Shown here in pieces: positions 48,301 to 58,600 of a stretch of 64,000 nucleotides of DNA. How positions within the stretch are numbered: position 1 is the stretch's first letter; each line of letters opens with the position of its first letter. Source of the DNA: Tillus elongatus (Eukaryota > Arthropoda > Insecta > Coleoptera > Cleridae); assembly GCA_964006375.1 (NCBI GenBank), contig OZ023265.1, forward strand, positions 171,245,156-171,309,155, given 5' to 3'. The notes under the pieces were generated by a model. That model saw only the letters and a list, made by a program, of their open reading frames with translations, was not told the origin of the DNA and ran no database searches. The translations under genes and the position numbers were made by a program.

Positions 48301-51300
48301 ATTTATTGCTACGTTGAAGTTTATTTTTGGTCGTAATGTAAATTTTACCTGATTAATAGTATTAGGTTATATTATGAGTTAACCAGAATTATATTTTGCT
48401 TTTTATTATCTCTATAGGTTGCAATGAGTTTAATCCAGAATCGTGGTTTCCGAAACACCGTCCTCAGATCCTTAGTTGGTCTATACCGCAGCTTGGCGAC
48501 CCCAGACTACGTCAACATGTGCCAGTGTCTCATCTTCCTTGAAGATCCTCATGCAGTGGCTGAGATCTTGGACAAGTTGGTTCAAGGGGAGGAAGAAAGT
48601 CAACTCATGGCTTACCAAATCGCATTTGATTTGTACGAGTCTGCCACACAACAGTTCTTGGAGCATGTTATGGTTGCTTTAAGGGCTACCGCACCAATAC
48701 CGACTCTCCTAGAGGAGAAAATGAAACCTAAAGGAGTAGAGGCATCTAGCGAAAAGACTGAGAAAGCAGAAGGAGAGACTGAAGAGAAGAAGGAAGTGAA
48801 AGAAACTAAGGAGGAGAAGACACTAGATAGTTTAGTGAGTATAATTTGGTTCATTGTAGTTAAAATCTCTGTAAATATAAGAAAAGTTAAATAATAATAC
48901 CCAAGTTTTACATATTATATATTCTTTCCAAATCAGAAAAATCTTGAGGCCAATCAAGTTAAAAAAAATATACATAAATAAATATTCTGGGGATTGATGA
49001 TTCTAGAAGTAAAGCGTTTTTCATTTTTTGTGTTCGATCTTTGAAATTGAATTAAAACGAATTGTGCAAGTGATATGACCATGCTTTTATTTTTATTTTG
49101 AAGCAGATTTGTTCATATGTTTTAAAAATTAAATGAAGAAATAGCTGCCACGGTTCTGCTGGGTGATTAATTTCCTGGCGATCCAATTTTTGATGATATT
49201 TTCGCATAAAAGCTTGTGCCTTATGCTCTCTTCTGATCTTCTTTTGTGGGTACCGATTTTACATGCTCTATTTTAAATCAGAATATTTAAAACAATATTA
49301 CGTCCCTACATATAAATTCTACCAATATTAATACATCTAATGTATTAACCCATCTGATGGTAACCAAATGTTACAACATCAATGACGTAATACAAAGTAG
49401 CAATATTTAATTCATACCTCGTATTCTGTTCTATTGTAAAAATTTTACAAATTGTTAGATTTTGTGTTTAATGAAGGATTTACTTTTGTTTATATATCAA
49501 AAATAAAGTATATCATATGGTCGTATAATATAAAATTTGTTTTGTTTCATTGCCTTAGGCTGAACCTGAGAAAGAACACCAAATTCGTTTAGAAAAGTTA
49601 CAGAAAATCCTCTCCGGAGAAGTATCGATAGAATTCCATCTTCAATTCTTGATCAGATCAAATCATGCTGATCTGCTGATTCTTAAGCAGACTAAAGAAA
49701 CAGTCAGAGTTAGTATCTGTCACACTGCTACAGTTATAGCCAACGCTTTCATGCATAGCGGGACCACAAGTGATCAGTTCTTGAGGTAAGTTTCATCAGT
49801 AACCATTTGAAAAGTTTATTCTTTGTCTACATTTAATCATTTCTTTATATCTGTTTTTATTTATTTATTTAGAGCGTACTATTTTAATATAAAACATAAT
49901 ATGTGTGATGCAACAGAAACAATGTATAACTATAAATATACTAGCTAAGTAGTAGTATAGTAGTTGCAATGGTGGCCAGTAGGCAGTAGACCACATCAGA
50001 CCCTTTTTGCGAACCCTGGCACCCAGCAACAATGGGCTACTCCTCCTCGTTTCTTATTTTTCTGTTTATGAACTGTATATGATTGCCCCAGCTCATGCAC
50101 TGGTCAAAGTATATCCTCAGGTGACATTTTCACTTCTCTTTATCATATGAGTGCAGCTACAATAGAGGGTGTTATTCGTTTGACATTCTATGTCATGGAG
50201 TCTTAAGTTTTTTGATTTCAGGTAACCCATTAGATGTCATTGAAAAAGTGAGAAAATGAGTTTTATCCAAATTTAAGGTTAACAGATTCGAGTCAAGCCA
50301 CTGTTTAATCGGTGGCATCTCCCTTTCAGCCTTGTCAATTTTCCAAGTAAAATCTGTGACCAGCACAACTATATCTGCGAAACGTATGACCTTGCCCTTC
50401 TTGGATGCTTCTGTCAGAATTTACATAAATCAAGAAAAGGATAGGACCCAGCGTCGTCCCCTGTGGGACACCACACCTCACAGGCTTTGAACTACTTCTG
50501 TTTTCATCTATTTTTACTACTTGAGTTCTGCTTCTTAGATATGACTCAAGTAAATTTAAGGCCAGTCCTCTTATACCGATTTTTTCCAATTTTGACAACA
50601 AGATCTCGTGGTCTACAGTGTCAAAAGCCTTTGACGGATTCGGAAAAATTGCCAAGGTTTTAAAGCGCTCATTAAAATTTCCAACTATGAAGTTAGTCAC
50701 TTCCAATATTGCACCCTCCGAGCTGTGCCCCCCCTGAAAGCCAAATTGACACTTGAATATTAATTTTTTCCTTTTAAAAAAGGTCCAGAGTCTGCTCCTA
50801 ATACATTTTTCAGTGAATTTACTCAACATACTCGTCAGAGCTATGGGCCTGTAGTTCGTTTTTAACTTCCTATCACCTGACTTGTGGATGCGTGTTATAA
50901 TGGACTTTTTGAAAATGGTTGGATAGATGCCAGTACTGAAGATGCTATTTATCAAATGTTTGAGCGGTTTCAACAGATAGATATGGTTCGCTTTCAAAAA
51001 AACTCACTGAAATTCCACCTTCTCCATTAGATGTGTCATTTTCTAGCGAGTTTATAAACCTAATTACCTCATTATCAGACTTACTTGTCAAATGATGTAC
51101 TGTAAAATTAGTAACAACAAATATTACTATTACTATTACTATTGCTTTTTTAGCAATTAGGTACAATAACTAGAATTGCCTTGTGGTCAGATGACACACT
51201 ATTTTATAGAATATATTTAGCATATTAACGCGGATCCACACCAATACATATATGCGTTTTGCCTTGTATTTGACACAAATTGGTTTGTGACTGCCGAAAA

Positions 51301-52319
51301 TTTTATTTACGTAAACTGTGCGCCGCATGTAAACAGATACAGATAATTTCGTGACGAAAAAAGCACGGGTTCCACAGTGCTGTCGGTTTTCTAGTCAACA
51401 TCAACGAGATTTGCGCCACACGGTTATGTCAATCTGGACTCGACTCTAAGTGCAAGTGCAGTGTGGTTTTTTTTTTTTTTTGTTATATTTAGCGACGTAA
51501 ATGGCCATTTTTAGTGACTGATTATGTATTATTATTGTATTAAAAAGAAATGTGCATTGTTCATGATAGTATCAGATTATTTACATCGAACAAAGAGGGT
51601 GAATAACTGTAATAAGCAAGAACGTTACTGGACAACTCAACTTTTATTTTAATTATTTCTTATTTTCCTATTTAAATTGAGTGTCACTATTTGCCACTCA
51701 CAGACTGAATTAATAATACTGAATTTTTGACAAGTGTTGTTCAGCGAAAACGGCACACACGAGCGGATTCGGCCGTACAACACACAACATAAATATTTCC
51801 GTGGAAAAATACATGACCATATTCAAATTTGCAAGGCATATTTTTGTGCCGATTTTCAAAATACAAAGTACAACATAAATATTTATTGGTGTGGATCCGC
51901 CTTAAGATGACCAGGATGTAAATAAGTTGTTGAAGGAATTATTTTGTTAAACAAAGTTCTTATATTTCTCTTATGATCCATCTCTTAAATTAAATAAGTA
52001 ACATGTAAATAATAAATAAATAAAGATACTAACATTCCAGCTAATGATAGATTTTTATTCTTACAGAGACAATTTGGAATGGTTGGCTCGTGCGACCAAT
52101 TGGGCTAAGCTGACAGCGACAGCATCTTTGGGTGTTATTCACAGAGGTCATGAACAGGAAGCCCTTACACTGATGCAGAGTTACCTCCCTAAAGAAGTTG
52201 GGCCAAGTTCTGGTTATTCTGAAGGAGGTGGACTCTATGCTCTTGGTCTTATACATGCAAATCATGGTGCCAATATCATAGACTATCTGCTTGCTCAGTT
52301 GAAGGATGCCCAAAATGAG
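36373..52319 (+). CDS. PSMD1: 26S proteasome non-ATPase regulatory subunit 1 (Rpn2), first seven exons
   Basis: Seven exons join in phase (36373-36391, 36667-36784, 37225-37394, 42609-42847, 48418-48834, 49559-49785, 52067-52319) to give 481 codons, about half of the roughly 950-residue family length. It starts [16 protein letters not shown], close to the human and fly N-terminus. PSMD1/Rpn2 is the large toroidal scaffold in the base of the 19S regulatory particle; it contacts the ATPase ring and holds the ubiquitin receptor Rpn13. Visible parts are the N-terminal helical solenoid, an acidic/lysine-rich disordered insert (about residues 278-320, [17 protein letters not shown]) and the first PC repeats ([10 protein letters not shown] and [15 protein letters not shown], residues 450-464). 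The C-terminal half must lie beyond the right edge, after an intron of more than 11.6 kb. Confidence 0.95.
36667..36784 (+). CDS. PSMD1: PSMD1 exon 2
   Basis: Acceptor ATTTTAG and donor AT|GTAAGT. It encodes [19 protein letters not shown] through [14 protein letters not shown], matching the family N-terminus closely. Confidence 0.93.
36976..37056 (-). repeat. Two 51-bp tandem copies of a hammerhead-like motif
   Basis: On the minus strand the unit reads CTGATGA, a hairpin AGACAACTTTGTTGTC, then GAAATAC (36976-37005). A second, degenerate copy starts CTGATTA with AAGCAACTTAGTTGTC and the same GAAATAC (37027-37056). CTGATGA-helix II-GAAA is the conserved core of hammerhead ribozymes, which occur in Penelope-like element termini. 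Helix II pairs well. Helices I and III do not pair cleanly by eye, so the call is tentative. Confidence 0.4.
37225..37394 (+). CDS. PSMD1: PSMD1 exon 3
   Basis: Acceptor CTTTTTAG and donor CTAT|GTAAGT. It encodes [33 protein letters not shown] and [20 protein letters not shown]. Confidence 0.94.
37480..37640 (+). mobile_element. Penelope-like GIY-YIG endonuclease fragment
   Basis: The plus strand reads [30 protein letters not shown], then after a stop [10 protein letters not shown]. This is the GIY-YIG endonuclease found at the C-terminus of Penelope-like elements, including a Cys pair ahead of LKYAGQT. Its sequence is related to, but not the same copy as, the fragment at 17045-17850. It lies in PSMD1 intron 3. 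Confidence 0.7.
37640..39625 (-). mobile_element. LINE family C, partial copy
   Basis: The minus strand reads an RT preceded by a linker ([54 protein letters not shown]). The main frame at 37692-38864 (390 codons) holds [21 protein letters not shown], read as [15 protein letters not shown], then [18 protein letters not shown] and the catalytic [11 protein letters not shown], with a long post-RT domain ending [15 protein letters not shown]. Breaks lie near 38870 and 39480. The left T run at 37638 is the poly-A tail. The clade is probably CR1/Jockey-like. No endonuclease is visible, so it is 5'-truncated. Confidence 0.85.
39626..40031. other. PSMD1 intron 3, unassigned
   Basis: AT-rich intron DNA with no recognised element, ending at the target duplication of the next hAT-like element. 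Confidence 0.5.
40163..41616 (-). mobile_element. LINE family B, copy B1, with 12-bp target duplication
   Basis: AATTTCGAACTT flanks the insertion on both sides (40151-40162 and 41617-41628). A T run at 40163 marks the poly-A tail of a minus-strand copy. The 3' UTR (GTTCCCTCAGGGCTCGTCCG) matches the short tails at 25119 and 35035. Only the 3' part of the ORF, the post-RT region and RNase H, was copied. Confidence 0.9.
40248..41616 (-). pseudogene. LINE-B ORF2 C-terminus: post-RT region and RNase H
   Basis: 41206-41616 encodes the segment after the RT palm ([20 protein letters not shown], then [20 protein letters not shown]). In another frame, 40248-41213 encodes RNase H with [18 protein letters not shown] (first Asp), [15 protein letters not shown] (Glu), [14 protein letters not shown] (Asp) and [19 protein letters not shown] (final His/Asp region). 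It ends with a zinc-finger-like [18 protein letters not shown]. Such an RNase H is typical of I/R1/LOA-group LINEs. A frame break near 41210 separates the two parts. Confidence 0.85.
42609..42847 (+). CDS. PSMD1: PSMD1 exon 4
   Basis: Acceptor ATTTTCAG and donor CAG|GTTTGT. It encodes [38 protein letters not shown] and [17 protein letters not shown]. The intron before it is 5.2 kb. Confidence 0.94.
42990..45930 (+). mobile_element. LINE family D, split by LINE A3
   Basis: In several frames the plus strand reads [75 protein letters not shown], then the shifted [14 protein letters not shown] and [12 protein letters not shown], and a post-RT domain ([20 protein letters not shown]). The copy stops at 44497 and resumes at 45672 ([15 protein letters not shown]), ending with AATAAATTATTATTATTAC. 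The intervening sequence is LINE A3 on the other strand. A segment near 43430-43520 looks inserted or duplicated. Jockey-like. Confidence 0.82.
44487..45674 (-). mobile_element. LINE family A, copy A3 (5'-truncated)
   Basis: One open frame on the minus strand (44539-45531) runs from [20 protein letters not shown] through [17 protein letters not shown] (the catalytic YADD is YTDD here) to the C-terminal [14 protein letters not shown]. The 3' UTR (CAACAACACACCACGAGGGC) lies at 44515-44580 and a T-rich tail precedes it. TGTT at both ends fits a 4-bp target duplication in LINE D. The site CTATAAAAGAGAGAGAGG at 44819-44836 is the uninterrupted form of the position hit by family H in copy A2. Confidence 0.85.
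45931..46481. other. PSMD1 intron 4, unassigned
   Basis: No element or exon was recognised in this stretch. Confidence 0.45.
46482..46995 (-). mobile_element. LINE family E fragment
   Basis: In two overlapping frames the minus strand reads [15 protein letters not shown], then [20 protein letters not shown] (the FADD box reads FADF), [20 protein letters not shown] and [11 protein letters not shown]. Below 46703 comes a post-RT segment ([20 protein letters not shown]). Frameshifted and truncated; Jockey-like. Confidence 0.7.
47008..48130 (+). mobile_element. LINE family B, copy B2 (degraded RNase H end)
   Basis: The plus strand reads [31 protein letters not shown], then RNase H remnants across frames ([12 protein letters not shown] in a shifted frame; [20 protein letters not shown]). 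It ends in the zinc-finger-like [18 protein letters not shown] and [12 protein letters not shown], stop at 48041. The 3' UTR follows to about 48130 (GAGGAAACAAAAATAC). It is more diverged than B1, so it is an older insertion. Confidence 0.82.
48418..48834 (+). CDS. PSMD1: PSMD1 exon 5
   Basis: Acceptor TCTCTATAG and donor TTA|GTGAGT; 139 codons. It encodes [38 protein letters not shown] and [19 protein letters not shown], then the charged insert ([20 protein letters not shown]) where the family is variable. Confidence 0.94.
48835..49558. other. PSMD1 intron 5
   Basis: A 724-bp intron with no recognised transposon, one of the cleaner stretches of the window. Confidence 0.6.
49559..49785 (+). 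CDS. PSMD1: PSMD1 exon 6
   Basis: Acceptor TTGCCTTAG and donor AG|GTAAGT. It encodes [37 protein letters not shown] and [20 protein letters not shown], a highly conserved block. Confidence 0.94.
49930..50130 (-). mobile_element. 3' tail fragment related to LINE family G
   Basis: GTAGTAGTATAGTAGTTGC, then AATGGTGG, GCAGTAGACCACATCAGACC and TGCGAACCCTGGCACCC parallel the region 52775-52880 (GTAGTAGCAATGGTGG ... TGCCAACCCTGGCAAC). It is probably a truncated tail of the same LINE, with a (GTA)n end in place of poly-A. Confidence 0.45.
50335..51170 (-). mobile_element. LINE family F fragment (RT)
   Basis: The minus strand reads [20 protein letters not shown], then after a frame change [75 protein letters not shown] and [18 protein letters not shown]. 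It stops before the FADD box is recovered in frame (a shifted trace lies near 50370). Jockey/CR1-like; 5'- and 3'-truncated. Confidence 0.8.
51229..51901. mobile_element. piggyBac-type MITE with TTAA flanks
   Basis: The ends CGCGGATCCACACCAATAC (51229) and TATTGGTGTGGATCCGCC (51901) are inverted repeats. The similarity extends inward about 50 bp (GCCTTGTATTTGA / TCAAAATACAAAGT). TTAA lies directly outside on both sides (51225-51228 and 51902-51905), the target duplication of piggyBac elements. The 673-bp interior has no ORF. It lies in PSMD1 intron 6. Confidence 0.72.
52067..52319 (+). CDS. PSMD1: PSMD1 exon 7
   Basis: Acceptor ATTCTTACAG and donor GAG|GTGAGT. It encodes [39 protein letters not shown] and [20 protein letters not shown], the start of the PC-repeat toroid. 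No further PSMD1 exon was found up to position 64000. Confidence 0.94.
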
Positions 52320-52767
52320 GTGAGTAGGTAGAATAGATTTTATCTTAAGTTGGGTTCGGTTTGGTTTAAAATGGCATTGAAATATATCTTTTGATACATA
52401 TCTTTAGCTATAGATTGATGGTAATAATAATTAGAAACAGAAATGGCAAAAAAAGGTAGACTTGTCAATTTTTCGTGTGTAATGAGCAGGTCAAATATTC
52501 GCTTTCCTCCCAAGCTTAAAAGTTGACAGGCAAATGTAGTCCAAGTTCAACTATTTTATTTGTAAGTAGATCAGCTTGTTACTTATCTTTACTACATCCA
52601 AAGAAAGAGTGGTTGAAATCCGCATGTGAGGCTTTATCTCAGGAACAGTAAGGCGAGTCAATAATTCGTAATTGACCACGTTAGTGCGGTTAGGAAATGT
52701 CTTTCCCGCGGGTTCATTACTATTTATTACTGTTGCTGCTATATGGAAGGTCTAGTTTCAGCGCCTG

Positions 52768-53300
52768 TAGTAGTAGCAGTAGCAGTAGTAGCAATGGTGG
52801 GGAGGCTCACTCCAGGCAAGTAGGCCACAGCAGGCCATTTTTGCCAACCCTGGCAACAATGCCCTACCCCTCCTTGGTTTTGTCACCAAACCTCCTCGAC
52901 TTCAGAATAAAAGGATGGAACTTACCTGGCTTGTTTCTGTCTGGCCTCTACACGAAATCCCTCGCTTGCCGAAAGCCACTGACTGATCTCCAGTGCTTCT
53001 CCATGGCCTCCTCAGTCCATTTATCTAGGGCCTCGGAGACTACCCTCCTACTTATGCCTATAGCAGGCTCCGGGCCAAAGAACGGCTGCCGGGAACCAAG
53101 TACTGCGAGGTCATTTGCCACTTCATTCCCCGCCATGCCACAGTGTCCCGGAATCCACACAAGTTGTACCTCCTTTGTCCTGGATAGTCCTGTAAGAGCG
53201 CCAGCGCATTCCTGAACCAGCATTGACCTAATTCTGGGCATACAGACTGCCTGGAGGGCCGCCTGACTATCTGAGCAAATGTATACACATTTCTTAGGGC
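52768..53300 (-). mobile_element. LINE family G fragment (RNase H end)
   Basis: The minus strand reads CVYICSDSQAALQAVCMPRI, QLVWIPGHCGMAGNEVANDL and AVLGSRQPFFGPEPAIGISR, the second half of a LINE RNase H from the I/R1 group, distinct from family B. The 3' end has a (GTA)n-like repeat (about 52768-52800) rather than poly-A. It abuts LINE H, which is on the other strand, near 53295. Confidence 0.78.
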
Positions 53301-54855
53301 TTAAACTTGAACGCATTGAATTTGGAGAAGTAAAAAGGTCTGTACAGGATACAATATATCTGCGTCCTGTGGATGATGCCGAGGTTCAGAAAGTTGTTGG
53401 AGGACTGGAGATTAAAAAGTGTCCTGGGTTCGATTTAATTAGAGCTGAAACTCTGAAGGAGATCTCACCAGTCCTGGTGTATATAATAAATAAATGTTTC
53501 AACACTGGAACGTTTTCAAATGTGCTAAAAGTGGGGATTTTCAAGCCTCTGCATAAGAAGGGACCTAAGGATGAAGTTTGAAATTATCGACCAATAACTT
53601 TGGTATCCTTTCTTGGCAAAAATTGTGTTTTATCGCAGCGGCAATATGGTTTCCAGGAAAATAAATCCACGGAAGATGCAATTCATGATTTAACATCACA
53701 TATCTATGATGCACTTGATAACAGTGTCCCTGCTTTGTGAATTTTTGTCGATCTGGCACTGTGTGGCATGATATTTTGTTGAGGAAACTTGGAGCTTATG
53801 GTTTGAGAGGAAAAGCTCATGATTTGTTGAGGAGTTATTTGTCAGAGCGACGGCAGATGCTGATGGTAGGAGATAGTACTAGGAGGCCTCTCTCTGTTAA
53901 CTGCGGTGTTCCTCAGGGCTCTGCTTGGTCCACTGTTGTTCACGGTGTATATTAGTGACTTTTTAGAACTAAATACCGATTCACATATCGTGAGTTTTGC
54001 TGACGACGCAGCAGTTTTTTATACTTCTCACACCTGGACAGAGCTCAAGACAAAGGTGGAGCAAGACTTTGTGTTCGTGGATGCATGGTTCAAAGCCAAT
54101 AAATTGACTGTAACTTACAAAAAAAAACCAGGTACTTGTCTTTTACATCCTATTCTAATACACAACCAAGTATGGGTTCATTTTCAATTAGTAGGACTTG
54201 TGTGATTCCCGAAGCGAAGGAGACTACTTACCTGGATCTCCAACAGCTTTACAGCTTTTGTTTGCTTATGAATATTCAGAGGGAAAAATAAAATTGGAAT
54301 CTAGTAGACACCTACATCATATGTGATACAGAGAGAACAGCTGCATGGTTCCGCGTAAGTTCAAGTGTATTGGTCAGAGGTCTCCCCAATATTTGGCATC
54401 AAGGCTGTACAATATGTTGCCTGGGGACTTAAAGGAAAAAATTGTTTTAAAATCATTTAAAAAATTGGCTAAGAGGTGGATAATCAAAACTGGCAGAAAT
54501 ATATTTAATGATATATTTAGGACCGTGTGGAACATTTGCAGGTTGATGGTTAATGATCTGCGGTTTGCCAAATACTATGATCAGTTTGTATTGTGCGTGA
54601 TGCATTACTGATAGTGATCTGTTTGTTGTGTGTTTGTTTGTTTGTGTTGTATTACTGAACGGGAGACAGATGTTCTACCTGGCCTGGACATTTCACTTTG
54701 CCTTTTTACCAGTGGTCATTGGAAGGTCAGTCATACACAGACCACTTTTATGTTGTCTCAGTGGCTTAAATTGTTTTATTTAGAACTTGTACACAGTTTT
54801 TAAATACTTTTTTGTATTATTGTATTTTGTTTCTAAATAAAAATTATTATTATTA
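53295..54855 (+). mobile_element. LINE family H-type fragment (RT to 3' tail)
   Basis: (Named LINE-H; unrelated to repeat family H.) The plus strand reads VQKVVGGLEIKKCPGFDLIR, INKCFNTGTFSNVLKVG, then in broken frames LSQRQYGFQENKSTEDAIHD, LRKLGAYGLRGKAHDLLRSY, NCGVPQGSA and the catalytic VSFADDAAVFYTS. A post-RT part follows (QRSPQYLASRLYNMLPGDL). It ends TTTCTAAATAAAAATTATTATTATTAATAT, given here only as a TTA-repeat tail at 54830-54859. Several stops break the frame. The Gypsy element is inserted in this tail. Confidence 0.78.
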
Positions 54856-55328
54856 ATATTGTTACAAAGCACTTCAATAGACGTAGGTGCGGTGTTGCCA
54901 CATCTCCAGAATTTCCCCAACATCTGGGAATTTTTGCACAATCTGGCAACACCGCCTCCCCACCCCCTGGGGGTGCCTGGGGTGACCCCCCTCAGGCGAA
55001 GTCTCAACCCTCTAGGACCAGAAATAACGAAGTTACCAACTTGTGCCCCGTCGGAACGGATAACTGAGGTCTGCACATTCCGAACACCCTGTATATACAC
55101 CCTGTATACGCAGAGAACCCTTACACCCTGTATACGCAGAGAGATCTTATAGTTCGAGAAACATCTCTTGTGTAGCATAGGAGTGGTGACCACATTTGGA
55201 TCATCCTGTATACACATCCCCCTGTATACACACGGGACCGATCTGTATTCACAGAACCTTCTAGTAAAAGAAGGTCCTGGAACGTTCTGGAATGGAATGC
55301 TCTAGAAAGGAGGGGAAGGTACGGCGAG

Positions 55329-55338
55329 TATATAAAAG
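55329..55338 (+). promoter_or_regulatory. LTR TATA box
   Basis: TATATAAAAG in GGCGAGTATATAAAAGCG is a strong TATA box within the 5' LTR. The same box in the 3' LTR is at 61363-61372. It should drive the full-length RNA, with the R region starting about 30 bp downstream. Confidence 0.75.
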
Positions 55339-55542
55339 CGAAAGCAAGCCAGCCCGAGTTAGTTGAGTTCAGTAAGATAATGTGGTAGTGACTTGAAGAA
55401 GCAGTGTAAAGTGTTAAGAGAGTAGTGACTGTAGTACCAGATTAGTGACTTTTGTTGAGAGTAGTAATTGTAAGGCCAGTAAATGAAGTGTTTTGTGAGA
55501 GAGACATTCTAGAAATTTTATTGTATCCATATTTAGAGTGTA

Positions 55543-55548
55543 AATAAA
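55543..55548 (+). terminator. LTR polyadenylation signal
   Basis: AATAAA in GTGTAAATAAAGTTG. The functional counterpart in the 3' LTR is at 61577-61582, and both are in sense orientation within a presumed PSMD1 intron. Confidence 0.65.
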
Positions 55549-55607
55549 GTTGTTTTGTTAAAATTAAAAGTCTCACTTATCCAGAACCCGGAGAAAACGT
55601 AACAATT

Positions 55608-55627
55608 TGGTGTCAGAAGTGTGGGAT
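55608..55627 (+). other. Primer-binding site
   Basis: TGGTGTCAGAAGTG begins three bases after the 5' LTR. It has the TGG start complementary to a tRNA CCA end and resembles the complement of a tRNA-Leu 3' end (from memory; a two-base insertion breaks the match after 14 bases). Confidence 0.6.
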
Positions 55628-55664
55628 AAGTGAGTGAAGAAGTGAACAAGCAAGCTAGCTGTAA

Positions 55665-58600
55665 ATGGTAAACACCAGATCGACTGACTACGACAAGATG
55701 GCTGAAATCAAAGAGTTGATGGACTTACTAAAAAAGCAACGCGAAGAAGACGAACAACGACGACAAGAAGAAGAAAGAAGACGGCGCGAAGAAGACGAAC
55801 GACGGCGGCAAGAAGATAAAGAAGACCTCAAGAGGCAACGCGAAGAAGACGAACAACGGCGACAAGAAGATGAAAGAAGACGACGCAAAGAAGACGAACA
55901 ACGACGACAAGAAGAAGAAAGAAGACGGCGCGAAGAAGAGGAACGACGGCGGCAAGAAGATAAAGAAGACCTCAAGAGGCAACGCGAAGAAGACGAACAA
56001 CGGCGACAAGAAGATGAAAGAAGACGGCGCGAAGAAGACGAGAGAAGACGACAAGAGGAGGAACAGAGGCGTCTTGAAGATAAAGAAGAACTCAAGAAGC
56101 AACGCGAAGAAGACGAAAAACGACGACTAGAAGACAAAGAAGACCTCCGAAGTATGTTTCACAATATGAGAGTCGATGTAAAAGAGGAAATTGAACTGAT
56201 CAACGAACAAATAGAAAATGTGAACAGTAAAGTAGAAAATGTAACAGAAAATGTAAAGGATTGGAACAAACGATGGGAAGAAGTGGAGGGGTTGAAAGAA
56301 CAAATGAAGATGATGATGAAAGGCACAGAAGTCAGACATAGAGAACTGACAGAGCAGGTGATGGGCCAGACTGACAGAACTCAACCAAGAGGAGTTACTG
56401 GAATGTCCCCAGTTCAAAATCGTCCGGAAGAAGGTATACCAATCGTGCAGCAGCCTCATGGAACCTTGAAGCCGCCGACTTTTGACGGAGAAACATCGTG
56501 GCCCATGTACAGGAGGCAGTTTGAGGCGGCAGCTCTCAGCAATGGGTGGAGCGAACAACAGGCAGCAACTGCTCTAATTCTCTCGCTTAGAGGTAAAGCC
56601 CTAGAGATCCTCCAGAACATCCCGGAGTCGAAACAGCAAAACTACTTAACAGTGATACAGGCCCTAGATTTGAGATATGGTAACAAGTACATGAGCCAGG
56701 TCTACCAGACACAACTACAGTCAAGGGTCCAGAAGCCAAATGAGACGCTGCAAGAATTTAGTGCCGAAGTGGAGAAACTTGTGCGACTGGCATATCCCCA
56801 AGCCCCAGAAGAATTTGTCAACCAGATAACCGTCCAGACCTTCATCGATGGGGTACTTGATAATGAAATGCAACAAGCTTTAAGGCTCGGAAGGTTCAAA
56901 ACACTTACGGACTGCGTAATTTATGGCTTGGAATTTGAAGCAGCGAAGAATGCATCTCAACCTCGCCGCAACAGGCTGCGCGAAGTGAAGGAGATAGAGG
57001 ACCATGCAGACACGACAGAGGAACTAAGGCGAGAAATCAAGTTGATGAAGGAAGCCATAAGCAAGCTCACTGCAACGGTTGGAGCACGTAAGACGAAAGC
57101 AGATTGGTCCCACATAGAATGCTACAAGTGTGGTAGAAAAGGGCACATAAGTAGGCAGTGCTCACAAACCCAACAGGTGGCATGCAGAAGACAAGAATAC
57201 ACCAACAGGGAGCGCCATCAGGGAAAACGACCTGACGCCAGTGTAGGTGGGCGACACGTGGCATGCGAGACCCAATGCCCCAAAGTCAGGGTCTCCACTA
57301 TCCGACGCTGCCGCGAGAGCCTCGTCATACCTGGCAGCATAGACGGAAGACAATGCAGTTTTACCATCGATACTGGCGCCACTACATCCGTTGTACGCCC
57401 AGACATGTTGCCAAATATGTCGGCACTAACTACCAACAGACAGCCTGTATTGGAGACGGCAAAAGGAGATAGAATACCCGTGCATGGAGAGGCCACTGTT
57501 TACATTAGGCTGGGCAGTACTGAGCTACAGGTAAGGGCTGTCGTCGCAGAGATCGTCGACGAATTTATTCTGGGCCTGGATTTAATGGAAGAGTTCGATG
57601 TCCTATCAGTGGACTTCCAGAATAAGATCTTGAAAATCGGTAACGAAGAGTTGTATTTATCTCCAACAGCAGGCGAAGCTAGTCCCAGGGTGAGACTTAT
57701 TGTCGACGAAGATACACGGATTCCTGGTAACAGTGAGAAGATTGTCAGAGCCAGGCTAGAGAAGAAACTTGATGGTATGTCTGCTCTCATAGCGGAGCCC
57801 CTAAAAGATAGACGTGATGGTGCCCTCGTCGCACGATGCTTAGTAGACCCGAAGAGGACAATACCCATAAGAGTGGCTAACGTGCAAACTAACAGGGTCA
57901 CATTGAAGAAAGGTGAGGTTATCGCCACTTGCGAGCCCATTGACCGAGTGACGTTGTCAAGAAAGGTGACACCCACGGCATTAGACAGAAGACTGCCAGT
58001 AGAAATGGTAGAGCGGTTTAAGAATTCTTGGGGCCAATTGAACGACATGGAGATGGAAATGGCCCTGAAGTTCGTATTGGAGGAGGCCGATATTTTCGCT
58101 CAAGATAAAATCACAGGTCGTACGAGTCTAGTGCAACACAGAATTAATACTGGCGACGCAAGACCAATTAGACAGCCGCCGAGAAGACTGCCTTTTGCCA
58201 AGCAATCAGAAATCAAGGCGATGGTTAACGAAATGCTGGAAGATGGTGTGATCGAGGAGTCTAATAGTCCTTGGTCGTCCCCAGTAGTTTTGGTCACCAA
58301 GAAAGATGGCACTATGAGATTTTGCGTGGACTATAGAAAGCTGAATGATGTCACCAAGAAGGACAGTTATCCCCTGCCCCGGATCGACGACACTTTGAAC
58401 ACTTTGGCTGGATCAAAGTGGTTCTCTACATTAGACCTGAAAAGTGGCTACTGGCAAGTAGAACTCCATAAAGACGATAAGGAGAAGACTGCTTTTTCAA
58501 CCGGGAATGGGTTGTACCAATTCAAGGTCATGCCATTCGGCTTATGTAATGCACCTGCCACCTTCGAGCGACTAATGGAGTTAGTGCTGAGAGGACTGAC

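Larger units (their letters stand above)
54860..55604 (+). repeat. 5' LTR of the Gypsy element
   Basis: It begins TGTTACAAAGCACTTC and ends GAAAACGTAACA, with TGTTAC/GTAACA as short terminal inverted repeats. Internal tandem-like phrases (CACCCTGTATACGCAGAGA twice, near 55100-55140) lie in the U3 region ahead of the TATA box. Confidence 0.95.

Noticed and set aside
54780..55217. Antisense ORF in the LTR (and its twin at 60781-61251)
   Set aside because: It exists because the LTR is duplicated; no coding signal beyond being open.
55688..56137. Ser/Arg-rich antisense ORFs over the Gag repeat
   Set aside because: They are mirror frames of the Arg/Glu codon repeat in Gag-Pol.
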